Positions 54,386-64,000 of a stretch of 64,000 nucleotides of DNA are shown piece by piece; positions within the stretch are counted from its first letter, which is position 1, and each line of letters begins with the position of its first letter. The position numbers and the translations under genes are program-made. Where the stretch lies: positions 124,001 through 188,000 of the forward strand of contig NZ_VTHB01000003.1 in NCBI RefSeq assembly GCF_009729205.1, read 5' to 3'. The stretch comes from Mycobacteroides sp. CBMA 271. GTDB lineage: Bacteria > Actinomycetota > Actinomycetes > Mycobacteriales > Mycobacteriaceae. Below the pieces are notes generated by a model that had not been told where the DNA came from, ran no database searches, and saw nothing but the letters and a program-made list of their open reading frames with translations.

Positions 54386-56351
54386 CCGGCTCGGCGAGGC
54401 AACCAGTCCGTACCTGCGTCAGCACCTGGACAACCCGGTGCACTGGCAACAGTGGACGCCAGAGGCGTTGCAGGAAGCGCGGTCTCGCGATGTGCCCATC
54501 CTGCTGTCGATCGGGTATGCGGCCTGCCATTGGTGTCATGTGATGGCGCACGAGTCCTTCGAGGACGACGAGGTGGCCGCCGTCATGAATGCCGGGTTCG
54601 TCAATATCAAGGTCGATCGCGAAGAGCGTCCGGACCTGGACGCGGTCTACATGAATGCCACCGTCGCGATGAACGGGCAGGGCGGCTGGCCTATGACGTG
54701 CTTCCTGACTCCGGATGGCCGGCCCTTCTACACCGGGACCTACTACCCGAAACAGGGTTTTCTGCAGTTGCTTTCGGCCGTCCGCGAGACCTGGGAACAG
54801 CGCCGGGGTGAGGTGGAAGAGGCGGCCTCAAGTATCACTGGGCAGCTCCGCGAGATGTCGGGACGGCTCCCTGCCGGGCCCGGAGTGGACGCCGCGTTGA
54901 CCGATGCCGCGATCGCCGCGATCCTGCCCGCCGAAGACATGCGCTTTGGGGGATTTGGTGGGGCGCCGAAGTTTCCGCCGTCGGCTCTGCTGGAGGCACT
55001 GCTGCGCGGATACGAACGCACCGGCGATGCCGACGTGCTCGGCGCAGTGACCCGGACTACGACGGCGATGGCGCGCGGCGGTATCTACGACCAGCTAGCC
55101 GGCGGCTTCGCGCGTTACAGCGTGGACACGGCTTGGGTAGTCCCGCACTTCGAGAAGATGCTCTACGACAATGCGCTGCTGCTGCGTGTCTACGCGCATC
55201 TGGCCCGTCGCACTAAAGACGATTTGGCGCGCCGAATTGCCTCCGAGACAGCCGATTTCCTGCTGCAGGAGCTGCGGGTAGGTGACCTGTTCGCGTCCTC
55301 GCTGGACGCCGATGCCGACGGTTCGGAGGGCTCCACCTATGTGTGGACGCCAGGGCAGCTCGATGAGGTGCTGGGGCCCCAGGACGGTTCCTGGGCCGCA
55401 ACACTTTTCGAGGTGACGCGGGCCGGGACGTTCGAACACGGCAGCTCGGTGCTGCAGTTGTTGCGTGATCCGGCGGACGTGGACAGGTGGCGTCACGTAC
55501 GCGAGGTGCTGCTGGCGGCACGGCGGCATCGGGTGCAGCCCGGCCGTGACGACAAGGCGGTCACCGCCTGGAACGGACTGGCCATCACGGCGCTCGTCGA
55601 GGCGTCGATCGCGCTAGATCGGGGCGATCTGCTGGATGCGGCAAGTGCGTGCGCCGCCCAACTGTTGGATCTGCATTTGCGCGACGGGCGGCTGCGGCGG
55701 GCCAGTTTGGGCGGTCAGGTATCCGACGGCGACGGCGTGCTGGAGGACTACGGCACGTTCGCCACGGGCCTGCTCTCTCTTCATCAGGTGACCGGGCAGT
55801 GGCGGTGGCGGCTGGCCGCGACCGAGCTGTTGGACACCGCTCTCGACCATTTCGTGGATCCGGAGTCGCCCGGCGCGTGGTTCGACGTCGCCGACGATGC
55901 CGAGCAGCTGGTGCTTCGTCCCAGCGATCCCCTCGACGGCGCGACACCGTCCGGGGCGTCGTCGGTCACCGAGGCACTGCTCACCGCCGGGTACCTGCTG
56001 GAAGACGCCCGATACCGGGGCGCGGCACATGCGTCGCTGTCCGCGGTGTCCATGGCGTTGTCACGTGCACCGCGTTCGACCGGTCATTGGCTGGCAGTGG
56101 CCGAGGCTGCAGTCCGCGGCCCCATTCAGGTCGCCGTCGCGTGTGAACCCGAGACCTCGTCGCTGCTGCGGAGGGCGCGGCTGGCGGCCCCGGGCGGGGC
56201 GATTGTGGTTGGCGGGGTGAAGGATTCGAGTGAGCTGTTGCGCGACAGAGGTCAGGTGGCGGGCGTCGACGCCGCGTACGTGTGCCGGGGTACCGTCTGC
56301 GATCTCCCGGTGACCGGGACCGAACAATTAGACGCCGCGTTGGGTCGGTAG
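54375..56351 (+). CDS. Thioredoxin-domain DUF255 protein (YyaL/spermatogenesis-associated protein 20 family)
   Basis: A 658-residue protein, orthologue of Rv1084. The N-terminal thioredoxin-like domain (residues 1-160) begins SPYLRQHLDNPVHW and has the redox motif ACHWCHVM (CxxC). The rest is an alpha/alpha toroid similar to N-acyl-glucosamine epimerases (with GGIYDQLAGGFARYSVD and PHFEKMLYDNALLL). Substrate unknown. ATG 54375 lies inside the preceding gene by 11 bases. Confidence 0.9.
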   Translation: MTVNRLGEATSPYLRQHLDNPVHWQQWTPEALQEARSRDVPILLSIGYAACHWCHVMAHESFEDDEVAAVMNAGFVNIKVDREERPDLDAVYMNATVAMNGQGGWPMTCFLTPDGRPFYTGTYYPKQGFLQLLSAVRETWEQRRGEVEEAASSITGQLREMSGRLPAGPGVDAALTDAAIAAILPAEDMRFGGFGGAPKFPPSALLEALLRGYERTGDADVLGAVTRTTTAMARGGIYDQLAGGFARYSVDTAWVVPHFEKMLYDNALLLRVYAHLARRTKDDLARRIASETADFLLQELRVGDLFASSLDADADGSEGSTYVWTPGQLDEVLGPQDGSWAATLFEVTRAGTFEHGSSVLQLLRDPADVDRWRHVREVLLAARRHRVQPGRDDKAVTAWNGLAITALVEASIALDRGDLLDAASACAAQLLDLHLRDGRLRRASLGGQVSDGDGVLEDYGTFATGLLSLHQVTGQWRWRLAATELLDTALDHFVDPESPGAWFDVADDAEQLVLRPSDPLDGATPSGASSVTEALLTAGYLLEDARYRGAAHASLSAVSMALSRAPRSTGHWLAVAEAAVRGPIQVAVACEPETSSLLRRARLAAPGGAIVVGGVKDSSELLRDRGQVAGVDAAYVCRGTVCDLPVTGTEQLDAALGR

Positions 56352-56362
56352 CGTCGCCGGAC

Positions 56363-56737
56363 ATGACCGTTACCCGCGAACACGTCCTCGCTGTCGTCCA
56401 GAGCTACTGCGACCTGCTCACCTCCGGCACCGCCGCCCAGATCGCCGATCTGTACGCCGATGACGCCACCGTCGAAGATCCGCTGGGTGCCGATGTCCTC
56501 AAGGGACGCGAGGCGATCCAGGGCTTCTACGCCACCATCGAGCCGCTGGATCGTCACGGCGAGCTGAAGCTTGTGCGGGCCACCGCTAACGAGGCCGCGT
56601 TCAATTTCGAGCTGACCATCAAGCATGAGCATGGCGGCATGATCATCGCCCCCATTGACGTGATGACCTTCGATGACAACGGCAAGATCTCCTCGATGCG
56701 GGCCTTCTGGACACAGGACGACATCAAGCAGCTCTGA
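56363..56737 (+). CDS. Ketosteroid delta-isomerase-like NTF2-fold protein
   Basis: A 124-residue protein strongly similar in pattern to Comamonas 3-oxo-delta5-steroid isomerase. YADDATVEDPLG, VRATANEAAF and IAPIDVMTFDDNGKISSMRAF align directly. The catalytic Tyr15, Asp39 (base) and Asp99 are all retained. It would shift a steroid double bond. TAGCGT 8 bases upstream overlaps the DUF255 stop and may provide a promoter. A terminator follows. Confidence 0.85.
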   Translation: MTVTREHVLAVVQSYCDLLTSGTAAQIADLYADDATVEDPLGADVLKGREAIQGFYATIEPLDRHGELKLVRATANEAAFNFELTIKHEHGGMIIAPIDVMTFDDNGKISSMRAFWTQDDIKQL

Positions 56738-56740
56738 CCC

Positions 56741-56786
56741 CTTCCGCTCGCCGAGTGTGAGCGCTGGTGCTCACACTCGGCGGAAG
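56741..56786. terminator. Bidirectional hairpin terminator after the isomerase gene
   Basis: Perfect 13-bp arms GCCGAGTGTGAGC (56750-56762) and GCTCACACTCGGC (56769-56781) have a 6-base loop. The stem is extended past a 2-base bulge by CTTCCG/CGGAAG. It lies 3 bases after the isomerase stop and about 7 before the hemolysin III stop. There is no U-tract. Confidence 0.75.
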
Positions 56787-56793
56787 AGTGGAC

Positions 56794-57522
56794 TCAGAAG
56801 ACGGCGAACCAGACGGCGATGTAGTGGCATGTCGCGGCGATGACGGTCGCGGCATGGAAGAACTCGTGGTGACCGAAGTGCAGCGGCCACGGGTTGGGCC
56901 ACTTCACGGCGTAGAGAATCGCGCCGATGCTGTAGAACGCCCCACCGACGATCAGCAACACCAGCGCGGGCACCCCGGCGCCGTGCAGCAGCGTCGACGA
57001 GAAGCCGATCGCCACCCACCCGAGCATCAGGTAGAGCGGCACTCCCACCCAGCGGGGTGCCGTCGGCCAGCACATCTTCAGGATCACCCCGGCGAGCGCG
57101 CCGCCCCACACGATGGCCAGCACCAATTTGCCATCCGAGGGTGGCATCGCCAGCATCGCAAACGGTGTGTAACTGCCCGCGATGAACACGAAGATCATCG
57201 AGTGATCGAGCCGCTTCATCCACTTGTGAGTGGTCTCGGATTGCCAGTTCACCCGGTGATACGCCGCGCTGACGGCGAAGACGCCGAACACGGTCAGGCT
57301 GTAGATCGCGGTGGCCAGACCGGCTTTCGGCGAGCGCACCGACCACGCCACCGACACCAGCACGATGCCCGCGACCACGGCGGTCATGCAGGCATAGAAG
57401 TGGATCCAGCCGCGTGCCTTGGGTTTGACGGGGAGCGTCTCGATGCCGCCAACGAGCGCGGCCATGGGTAGGGAACGTTCGGAACCTGGCGCGTCCGGTG
57501 CAAGTGGCTCATCGGTCTGCAT
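56794..57522 (-). CDS. Hemolysin III (YqfA/PAQR-type) family membrane protein
   Basis: A 242-residue protein with seven predicted helices, orthologue of Rv1085c. It keeps the PAQR-type polar residues: [27 protein letters not shown] near the second to third helices and the final [22 protein letters not shown] segment. These His and Asp residues bind metal in the superfamily. The function in bacteria is unclear. It is divergent from uppS. Confidence 0.92.
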   Translation of the reverse strand: MQTDEPLAPDAPGSERSLPMAALVGGIETLPVKPKARGWIHFYACMTAVVAGIVLVSVAWSVRSPKAGLATAIYSLTVFGVFAVSAAYHRVNWQSETTHKWMKRLDHSMIFVFIAGSYTPFAMLAMPPSDGKLVLAIVWGGALAGVILKMCWPTAPRWVGVPLYLMLGWVAIGFSSTLLHGAGVPALVLLIVGGAFYSIGAILYAVKWPNPWPLHFGHHEFFHAATVIAATCHYIAVWFAVF

Positions 57523-57613
57523 GCGTCACAGTATCCAATTTCTCGTTGTGAACGTTCTGTGCAGATCCATATCTCTTGGCTCCACCGCGCGTGCGGCTCG
57601 CTAGGGTGGAACC

Positions 57614-58396
57614 GTGGAGATCATCCCGCCGCGCCTAAAGGAACCGCTCTACAAGCTCTACGAGATGCGGCTTCGTCAGGAGCTGGGTAAGGCGGCGATA
57701 CCGCGGCATATCGCCGTACTGTGCGACGGAAACCGTCGTTGGGCGCGGTCGGCGGGGTACACCGACGTTAGCCACGGATACCGGATGGGTGCCCGCAAGA
57801 TCGGCGAGATGCTCCGCTGGTGTCAGGACGCGGGTGTCGAGATGGCCACCGTGTACCTGCTCTCGGCCGAGAACCTGACGCGTGATCCCGATCAGCTCGG
57901 AGAGCTGCTGGAGATCATCACAGACGTCGTTGAGGAGCTGTGTGCTCCGCAGCAGAACTGGAGCGTGCGCAGCGTCGGCGACCTCGATCTGCTGCCCGAC
58001 GAGGTGGCCGAGCGTATGCGTCAGGCGGTGAAGTCTGCGCCCTCGGATGCCGGGTTCCATGTGAACGTGGCGGTCGGCTACGGGGGCCGGCAGGAGATCA
58101 CCGATGCGGTGCGCACGCTGCTCAACAAGGAGCTGGCCAACGGCGCCTCCGCCGAGCAGCTGGTGCAGGCGGTAACGGTTGAGGGCATCTCCGAGAACCT
58201 GTACACGTCGGGGCAGCCGGACCCGGATCTGGTCATCCGGACGTCGGGGGAGCAGCGGTTGTCCGGGTTCCTGCTCTGGCAGAGCGCGTATTCGGAAATG
58301 TGGTTCACCGACGCCTACTGGCCCGAGTTTCGGCGCGTGGACTTCCTGCGCGCCCTGCGTGATTACGCCGCGCGGAACCGGCGCTTCGGGCAGTAG
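57614..58396 (+). CDS. uppS: Short-chain Z-isoprenyl diphosphate synthase (Z-FPP synthase, UppS family)
   Basis: A 260-residue cis-prenyltransferase like Rv1086, which makes (2Z,6E)-farnesyl diphosphate for decaprenyl phosphate synthesis. Asp38 in LCDGNRRWAR is the Mg-binding residue; GYRMGARKIGEML and the C-terminal DLVIRTSGEQRLSGFLLWQSAYSEMWF complete the active site. TAGGGT (57602-57607) lies 6 bases before GTG 57614 and there is no ribosome site: a good leaderless start. Confidence 0.94.
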   Translation: MEIIPPRLKEPLYKLYEMRLRQELGKAAIPRHIAVLCDGNRRWARSAGYTDVSHGYRMGARKIGEMLRWCQDAGVEMATVYLLSAENLTRDPDQLGELLEIITDVVEELCAPQQNWSVRSVGDLDLLPDEVAERMRQAVKSAPSDAGFHVNVAVGYGGRQEITDAVRTLLNKELANGASAEQLVQAVTVEGISENLYTSGQPDPDLVIRTSGEQRLSGFLLWQSAYSEMWFTDAYWPEFRRVDFLRALRDYAARNRRFGQ

Positions 58397-59251
58397 CTAC
58401 CGCCTGGCCATCAACTCGTCGATTTCTTGGATAGACCAGGCGGGCCCATCGATATGGTCGCGGTATCCCAGCGGCGTGGGAGCCTGGCGTTTGAACCTGC
58501 CGATGAAACCGCCTGCGGCGATGAATATTTGACCGGTGATGCGCGCGGAGAGGTCGCTGGCAAGATACGCATACATCGGCGCCACACATTCCGGCGGAGC
58601 AGGGTCAAGCGATGCCTGCAGCGTCATCTCGTCGAGTAGCCCACGTGCGTGCAGATCGTGTAGGTGTGCGACGTACTCCTCGCCCTCGGACAGTCGGGTG
58701 CGGGCACCCGGGCAGATCACGTTCGCACGTACACCGCTCTGCTTCAATTCAGCGGCGATCGCCAAGGTGAGTCCGTTGACGGCTGCCTTGCCGGCCGGGT
58801 ACCCGGTGCCGCCGTAGATGCCCAGGGACGCGGTTGATCCGGTGTTGACGATGGATCCGCGGCCCTGGGCGGCCATGATCGGTGCGGCGACGCGGCAGGT
58901 GTGGAACACGGTGCCGAGATGCGCATCGATCAGCCGGTGAAAGTCGTCGGGCGTGATGTTGAGGATCGAGGATCCGGCCGGTTCGGGGATGCCCGCGCAG
59001 TTGACGAGCACATCGATCCCGCCGAACTCCTTGTGGCACGTCTCGATCAGTGCGGTGGCCGTCCGGTCGTTGTCGGGCGCACCGACAAATCCGACGGCGG
59101 TGCCGCCCGCGGATGTGATGGTGCGGACGGTTTCATCGACAGCCTCCGAGTTCCGGCCATTGATGACGACGTTGGCGCCGAGTGCGCTCAGCAGTTGCGC
59201 TGCGGCGCGGCCGATTCCACGGCTACCGCCGACTAGCACACAGTTGGGCAT
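58397..59251 (-). CDS. Short-chain dehydrogenase/reductase
   Basis: A 284-residue SDR. The cofactor motif is VGGSRGIGRAAAQL, the NAG-like motif is NCAGIPEPAG, the catalytic Ser is in NTGSTASLG and the YxxxK motif is YPAGK. ANVICPGA follows, as in classical SDRs. It is the last gene of the CYP51 operon and overlaps the preceding P450 stop by one base. Oxidation or reduction of a steroid-like alcohol or ketone is likely from context. Confidence 0.88.
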   Translation of the reverse strand: MPNCVLVGGSRGIGRAAAQLLSALGANVVINGRNSEAVDETVRTITSAGGTAVGFVGAPDNDRTATALIETCHKEFGGIDVLVNCAGIPEPAGSSILNITPDDFHRLIDAHLGTVFHTCRVAAPIMAAQGRGSIVNTGSTASLGIYGGTGYPAGKAAVNGLTLAIAAELKQSGVRANVICPGARTRLSEGEEYVAHLHDLHARGLLDEMTLQASLDPAPPECVAPMYAYLASDLSARITGQIFIAAGGFIGRFKRQAPTPLGYRDHIDGPAWSIQEIDELMARR

Positions 59252-60507
59252 CAGTGCGTGACGGGACAGTAGGCCGTGTCGAACCTCTTGATGCCGTTGA
59301 TCCAGCCGGAGTGGAATCGTGGCGCGTCCCCGATCCGCGAGATGTCCGGCATCCGGTCGGCGATCTTGTTGAAGATGATCTCCAGCTCGATTTTCGCCAG
59401 GTTGGCGCCCAGGCAGTAGTGCGCCCCGGTGCCGCCGAATCCCAAGTGTGGGTTGGGGTCTCGGGTGATGTCGAACGTGTGCGGGTCCTCGAACACCTCC
59501 TCATCGAAGTTGGCCGACGGATACAGCATCACCAGCCGCTCACCTGCCTTGATTGGTACACCACCGACCACGGTGTCTTGCAGTGCGGTTCGCTGCTGCG
59601 AGATTAGCGGCGAGGTGTACCGGACAATCTCGTCGACGGCGGACGCTGGCCGATCCCGCTTGAACAGCTCCCACTGATCTCGGTGTTCCAAAAACGCCAT
59701 CATGCCCATGGTGGTTGCGTTGCGGGTGGTTTCGTTGCCTGCTACCGACAGCATGACGACGAAGAAACCGAACTGTTCGGGGGTGAGCTGCTCGCCGTCC
59801 ACGGTTCCGGCGAGCAGACGAGACACCACATCGTTCCCCGGACAGTCGCGACGCTGCTCGGCGAGTTGGTAGGAGTATCCGAGGATTTGGGCGGCGCCGA
59901 TGCGCGGGTCGATCTCGACATCCGCCTCGTCGTAACCCGTCATCTGGTTGCTCCACTCGAAGAGCTTGATGCGGTCTTCCTCGGGGACACCGATCAATTC
60001 GGCGATGGCCTGCATCGGCAGCTCGCTGGCCACCTCGCGCACGAACTCGCCGTCCCCACCTTCGAGTGCGGCCCGCACGATCCGCTCCGCGCGATCCTCC
60101 AGAGTGATGCGCAGTGCCGCGATGGAGCGCGGGGTGAACATGCGAGAGACCAGCCCGCGCAATTGAGTGTGCTCGGGGGCATCCTTATTGATCAGGACCG
60201 ACAAGGTGGCCTGGAATTCCTCCGGGCTGATGTGATCCTCAAGGCGTGGGATGGCGCCCTTGCTGCCCGACGAGAAGATGTCCGTATGCAGCGAAACCTC
60301 GCGCACGTCGCGGTGTTTGGAAATCACCCAGTACCCGTCGTCGGCGAATCCACCCACCGTGCGTGCCTGCGGATTCCACCAGACCGGAGCCTCGCGGCGC
60401 AGGGTCGCGAACTCGCGGTGTGGCATCCGATCCCCATAAATGTTGGGATCGGTGAAGTCGAAACCCTCGGGGAGACCCAGTTCTGCAGCGGTTTTCATGG
60501 CGGTCAC
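59251..60507 (-). CDS. Cytochrome P450, CYP125/CYP142-like
   Basis: A 418-residue P450 monooxygenase with the opening GLPEGFDFTDPNIYGDRMP and the blocks VVMLSVAGNETTRN (I helix), DEIVRYTSP (ExxR) and GFGGTGAHYCLGANLAK (heme Cys) that recall the M. tuberculosis cholesterol 26-hydroxylases CYP125/CYP142. Exact subfamily is not certain. GTG 60507 overlaps the preceding stop by 4 bases; ATG 60498 is an alternative start. Electron supply is probably by the ferredoxin two genes upstream. Confidence 0.87.
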   Translation of the reverse strand: MTAMKTAAELGLPEGFDFTDPNIYGDRMPHREFATLRREAPVWWNPQARTVGGFADDGYWVISKHRDVREVSLHTDIFSSGSKGAIPRLEDHISPEEFQATLSVLINKDAPEHTQLRGLVSRMFTPRSIAALRITLEDRAERIVRAALEGGDGEFVREVASELPMQAIAELIGVPEEDRIKLFEWSNQMTGYDEADVEIDPRIGAAQILGYSYQLAEQRRDCPGNDVVSRLLAGTVDGEQLTPEQFGFFVVMLSVAGNETTRNATTMGMMAFLEHRDQWELFKRDRPASAVDEIVRYTSPLISQQRTALQDTVVGGVPIKAGERLVMLYPSANFDEEVFEDPHTFDITRDPNPHLGFGGTGAHYCLGANLAKIELEIIFNKIADRMPDISRIGDAPRFHSGWINGIKRFDTAYCPVTH

Positions 60508-61049
60508 CAGAGGGGTACCGGAGTCTTGCCGAGCGGGTAATAGCCGGGCACCTTCTCACCTGACAGGCCGCGCTGGATACGTTTCTGCATGCCCTCGCTG
60601 AGCTTGCCCGCCTTGATGAGATCCAAATACAGCGCCGATACATGGCCGAAGTCGAAGAAGTCGCGTTGCCAATTCCATTGTCCATTACCGGCATAGCGGA
60701 ACCAGCTGCCGCCGATTCCGTAGATCTCCGACTCTGAACCGTCAGAGTCGGTCGCCACCTGCTTCCAGAATCCGATGACCTCGCCCTGCTTGTCGTCGAC
60801 GATCACCTTCTGGTACGGGTATGTCCACCCTTCCAGACCTTCCATCTCCTGGCCGAGGGCAATATCCCGGATTTCGTCGATGCCGACGCACATCACATCT
60901 TCCTTGGGGCCGATGTTCCAGCCGTAGGTGGCGTCATCGGTATAAAAGCGCGCCAACGGTTTCCAGTCACCCGACTTTTCAGCATCCAGGTTTGCCTGCA
61001 GCCAGTCCGCGACGACATCGTCGAGTTCTTGGCGGGGGAATTGCGGCAT
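60504..61049 (-). CDS. NTF2-like (SnoaL-type) protein of the CYP51 operon
   Basis: A 181-residue protein. A helical start (FPRQELDDVVADWLQANLDAE) precedes the NTF2 cone fold with FYTDDATYGWNIGPKEDVMC and an aromatic-rich second half. Related proteins bind or isomerise polycyclic ligands. Its C-terminus (about residues 150-181) is a basic extension. It begins 11 bases after the ferredoxin stop and overlaps the following P450 start, so it belongs to the operon. Confidence 0.78.
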   Translation of the reverse strand: MPQFPRQELDDVVADWLQANLDAEKSGDWKPLARFYTDDATYGWNIGPKEDVMCVGIDEIRDIALGQEMEGLEGWTYPYQKVIVDDKQGEVIGFWKQVATDSDGSESEIYGIGGSWFRYAGNGQWNWQRDFFDFGHVSALYLDLIKAGKLSEGMQKRIQRGLSGEKVPGYYPLGKTPVPLW

Positions 61050-61060
61050 CGTTGACGCTC

Positions 61061-62669
<1,609 letters not shown>

Positions 62670-62673
<4 letters not shown>

Positions 62674-63497
62674 GACGGCATTCCTTCCTCGCCAAGCTCA
62701 AGCTTCTGTTTGTCTGCCGGTGCGTCCGCAAGCGGTGCCTCCGGCTGCACTTCCATCTCCGGTATGTGTGCGCCCCTGGGGGTTTCGGCGACAAAGGCGA
62801 CCGCGCGGGCAATATCGGAAGGGCGCAGGAAGTAGGAGTGGCGTGCCTGCCCCCACGCTTTCCAGTCTTCGAGCATGGGTCCGACTTGTTCTGCGGAAAG
62901 CTGCCAGCCCATCGATGTGAGGGTGGGCCCGGGGTGCACGATCGATGCCCGAACGCCCGTGCCCTCCAACTCCATGCGCATGGTGTTCACCATGGCCAGC
63001 AGTGCCGCCTTCGCCGCGCCGTAGGCACCCATGTGTGGGCGCTGGTGCAGCGCCACATCGGATCCGATGAACACCACGTCGCCGCGCCGCCGGGCCACCA
63101 TGTCGGGCACAATCGCGGTGGCCAGCCGATTGGCGCCCAGTAGATGCACCTGGATCTGCGCGGCGAAGACGTCGGCGCCCATCTCATGCACCCGGCCCGG
63201 ATTCATGTCACCGGCACCGGACACCAGTAGGTCGATCTCGCCCAAAGCATCGATACTCTGCGCAACAAACGATTTCACGGAGTCCGTATCGGTGACATCG
63301 AGTGGGAAGGCGACCGCCTCGCCGCCGTCGGATCGGATCTTCTCGACGAGCTCGGTCAACTTGTCGACGCGGCGCGCGCCGAGGGCTACCGGAAATCCGC
63401 GACCGGCGAGGTCGACTGCCGTGGCCGCACCGATGCCCGAGGAGGCGCCAGCGACGATGGCCGGGCGTCGAGAGGGGTGTGGTTCAAAGCGGGGCAT
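62670..63497 (-). CDS. Short-chain dehydrogenase/reductase (Rv0765c-like)
   Basis: A 275-residue SDR with cofactor motif VAGASSGIGAATAVDLA, NAG-like VSGAGDMNPG, catalytic YGAAK in GAYGAAKAALL and the later HPGPTLTSMGW segment. Its place directly upstream of cyp51 with a 4-base overlap matches the M. tuberculosis order around Rv0765c. A role in oxidising the product of CYP51 or a related sterol is likely but not shown. Confidence 0.9.
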
Positions 63498-64000
63498 CAG
63501 GCGTCCTCCCTCAATTGCACGGTGATGGGCAGGTACGCGAATCCGCGGACGTTGCTGGAATGCACTCGTACGGCATTGCTTTCGTCGATTTCGTAGCGCT
63601 TGATCCGGCCGAACAACTCGGTCAGGGCGACCTTCGCCTCCATCCGTGCCAGGTGCGCGCCAAGGCAGAAATGCGCGCCGCTGCCGAAACTGACCAGTTT
63701 GGAGCCGATCTCGCGTCCGATGCGAAACTCGTCTGCGTCGTCGAACACCCTGTCATCACGGTTGGCGGAGCCGGGGAGTAATAGCAGAATGTCTCCGGCG
63801 GAAATCTTGGTGTCGTAGAGCGTCATTTCTTGGGCCACGGTGCGGGCGAGGATCTGGCTGGAGGTGTCGTAGCGCAGCGTCTCCTCCACCCACAGCGGTA
63901 TGCGGTCGTGGTCGGCATGCACACCCGCCATTTGGTCGGGGTTGCGGTGGCCCCAGAAGACCGCATTGGCCAGCAGCTTGGTTGTCGTCTCGTTTCCGGC
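63497..64000 (-). CDS. Cytochrome P450 (CYP123-like), N-terminal part outside window
   Basis: The C-terminal 168 residues or so of a P450 on the minus strand; the frame stays open to the window edge, beginning with the I-helix motif AGNETTTKL. EETLRYDTSS holds ExxR and FGSGAHFCLGAHLARMEAK the heme Cys. The neighbouring SDR, CYP51 and ferredoxin match the Rv0763c to Rv0766c cluster, where the corresponding P450 is CYP123. It overlaps the SDR start by one base. Confidence 0.87.
   Translation of the reverse strand, partial: AGNETTTKLLANAVFWGHRNPDQMAGVHADHDRIPLWVEETLRYDTSSQILARTVAQEMTLYDTKISAGDILLLLPGSANRDDRVFDDADEFRIGREIGSKLVSFGSGAHFCLGAHLARMEAKVALTELFGRIKRYEIDESNAVRVHSSNVRGFAYLPITVQLREDA

Overview
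The window is chromosomal DNA from a high-GC mycobacterium, most probably a rapid grower of the Mycobacteroides abscessus/chelonae group. The evidence is gene order plus protein recall, with no database search run. Two long blocks follow the M. tuberculosis gene order: mfd-mazG-lpqU-eno-ftsB-DUF501-ppx (Rv1020 to Rv1026) at 1-10.7 kb, and lpqV, cysteine dioxygenase, rhodanese, echA8/echA9, yccA-like, fadA3, Rv1075c, lipU, cbs, pra, metB, greA, Rv1081c, mca, Rv1083, Rv1084, hemolysin III and Z-FPP synthase (Rv1064c to Rv1086) at 33-58.4 kb. Blocks not in that order have been inserted. They include an iron-uptake cassette (efeU-efeO fusion plus efeB), an XRE/ImmA/7-TM regulatory locus, a tRNA-borne island, a 22-33 kb accessory stretch, a valine-catabolic operon, purT, ilvA and a CYP51 operon.

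Layout. 1-10.7 kb: transcription-coupled repair, nucleotide sanitation, IdeR-type iron uptake, glycolysis, cell division and polyphosphate genes on the + strand. 10.7-14.9 kb: an alpha/beta hydrolase and TauE permease (+) converge on a 7-TM protein, an ImmA/IrrE protease and an XRE regulator (-). Both outer flanks carry the same TCAAC-N5-GTTGA palindrome. 14.9-16.7 kb: a FadD32-like fatty acyl-AMP ligase. 17.05-21.86 kb: a tRNA with anticodon UAA whose 3' end is repeated 4.74 kb away, bracketing a small island with a decayed tyrosine recombinase, a coiled-coil protein and a two-gene cassette that encodes a HEPN-type RxxxxH protein. 22.2-33.4 kb: a flavin monooxygenase/DUF4389/methyltransferase operon, a MacB/FtsX-type ABC exporter, a CoA-transferase, several lipoproteins and secreted proteins, and an unknown membrane pair.

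33.5-58.4 kb: a 13-codon leaderless reading frame with three consecutive Cys codons precedes the cysteine dioxygenase-rhodanese operon, and looks like a cysteine-responsive attenuator. Next come a tightly coupled valine/isobutyrate operon (mmsA-fadE-echA9-mmsB-echA8-marR) with a clear operator-promoter, purT, a thiolase, lipases, the trans-sulfuration pair cbs/metB, ilvA, greA, mycothiol amidase mca, a thioredoxin-like DUF255 protein, a ketosteroid isomerase and Z-FPP synthase. 58.4-64 kb: seven tightly packed minus-strand genes that include sterol 14-alpha-demethylase CYP51, its ferredoxin, two more P450s, two short-chain dehydrogenases and an NTF2-fold protein. The last P450 runs off the window.

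Sulfur metabolism recurs (cysteine dioxygenase, rhodanese, cbs, metB, mca), as do branched-chain acyl-CoA and sterol/isoprenoid oxidation. Several genes have a TANNNT -10 box 6-8 nt before the start codon, which fits the leaderless transcripts common in mycobacteria.
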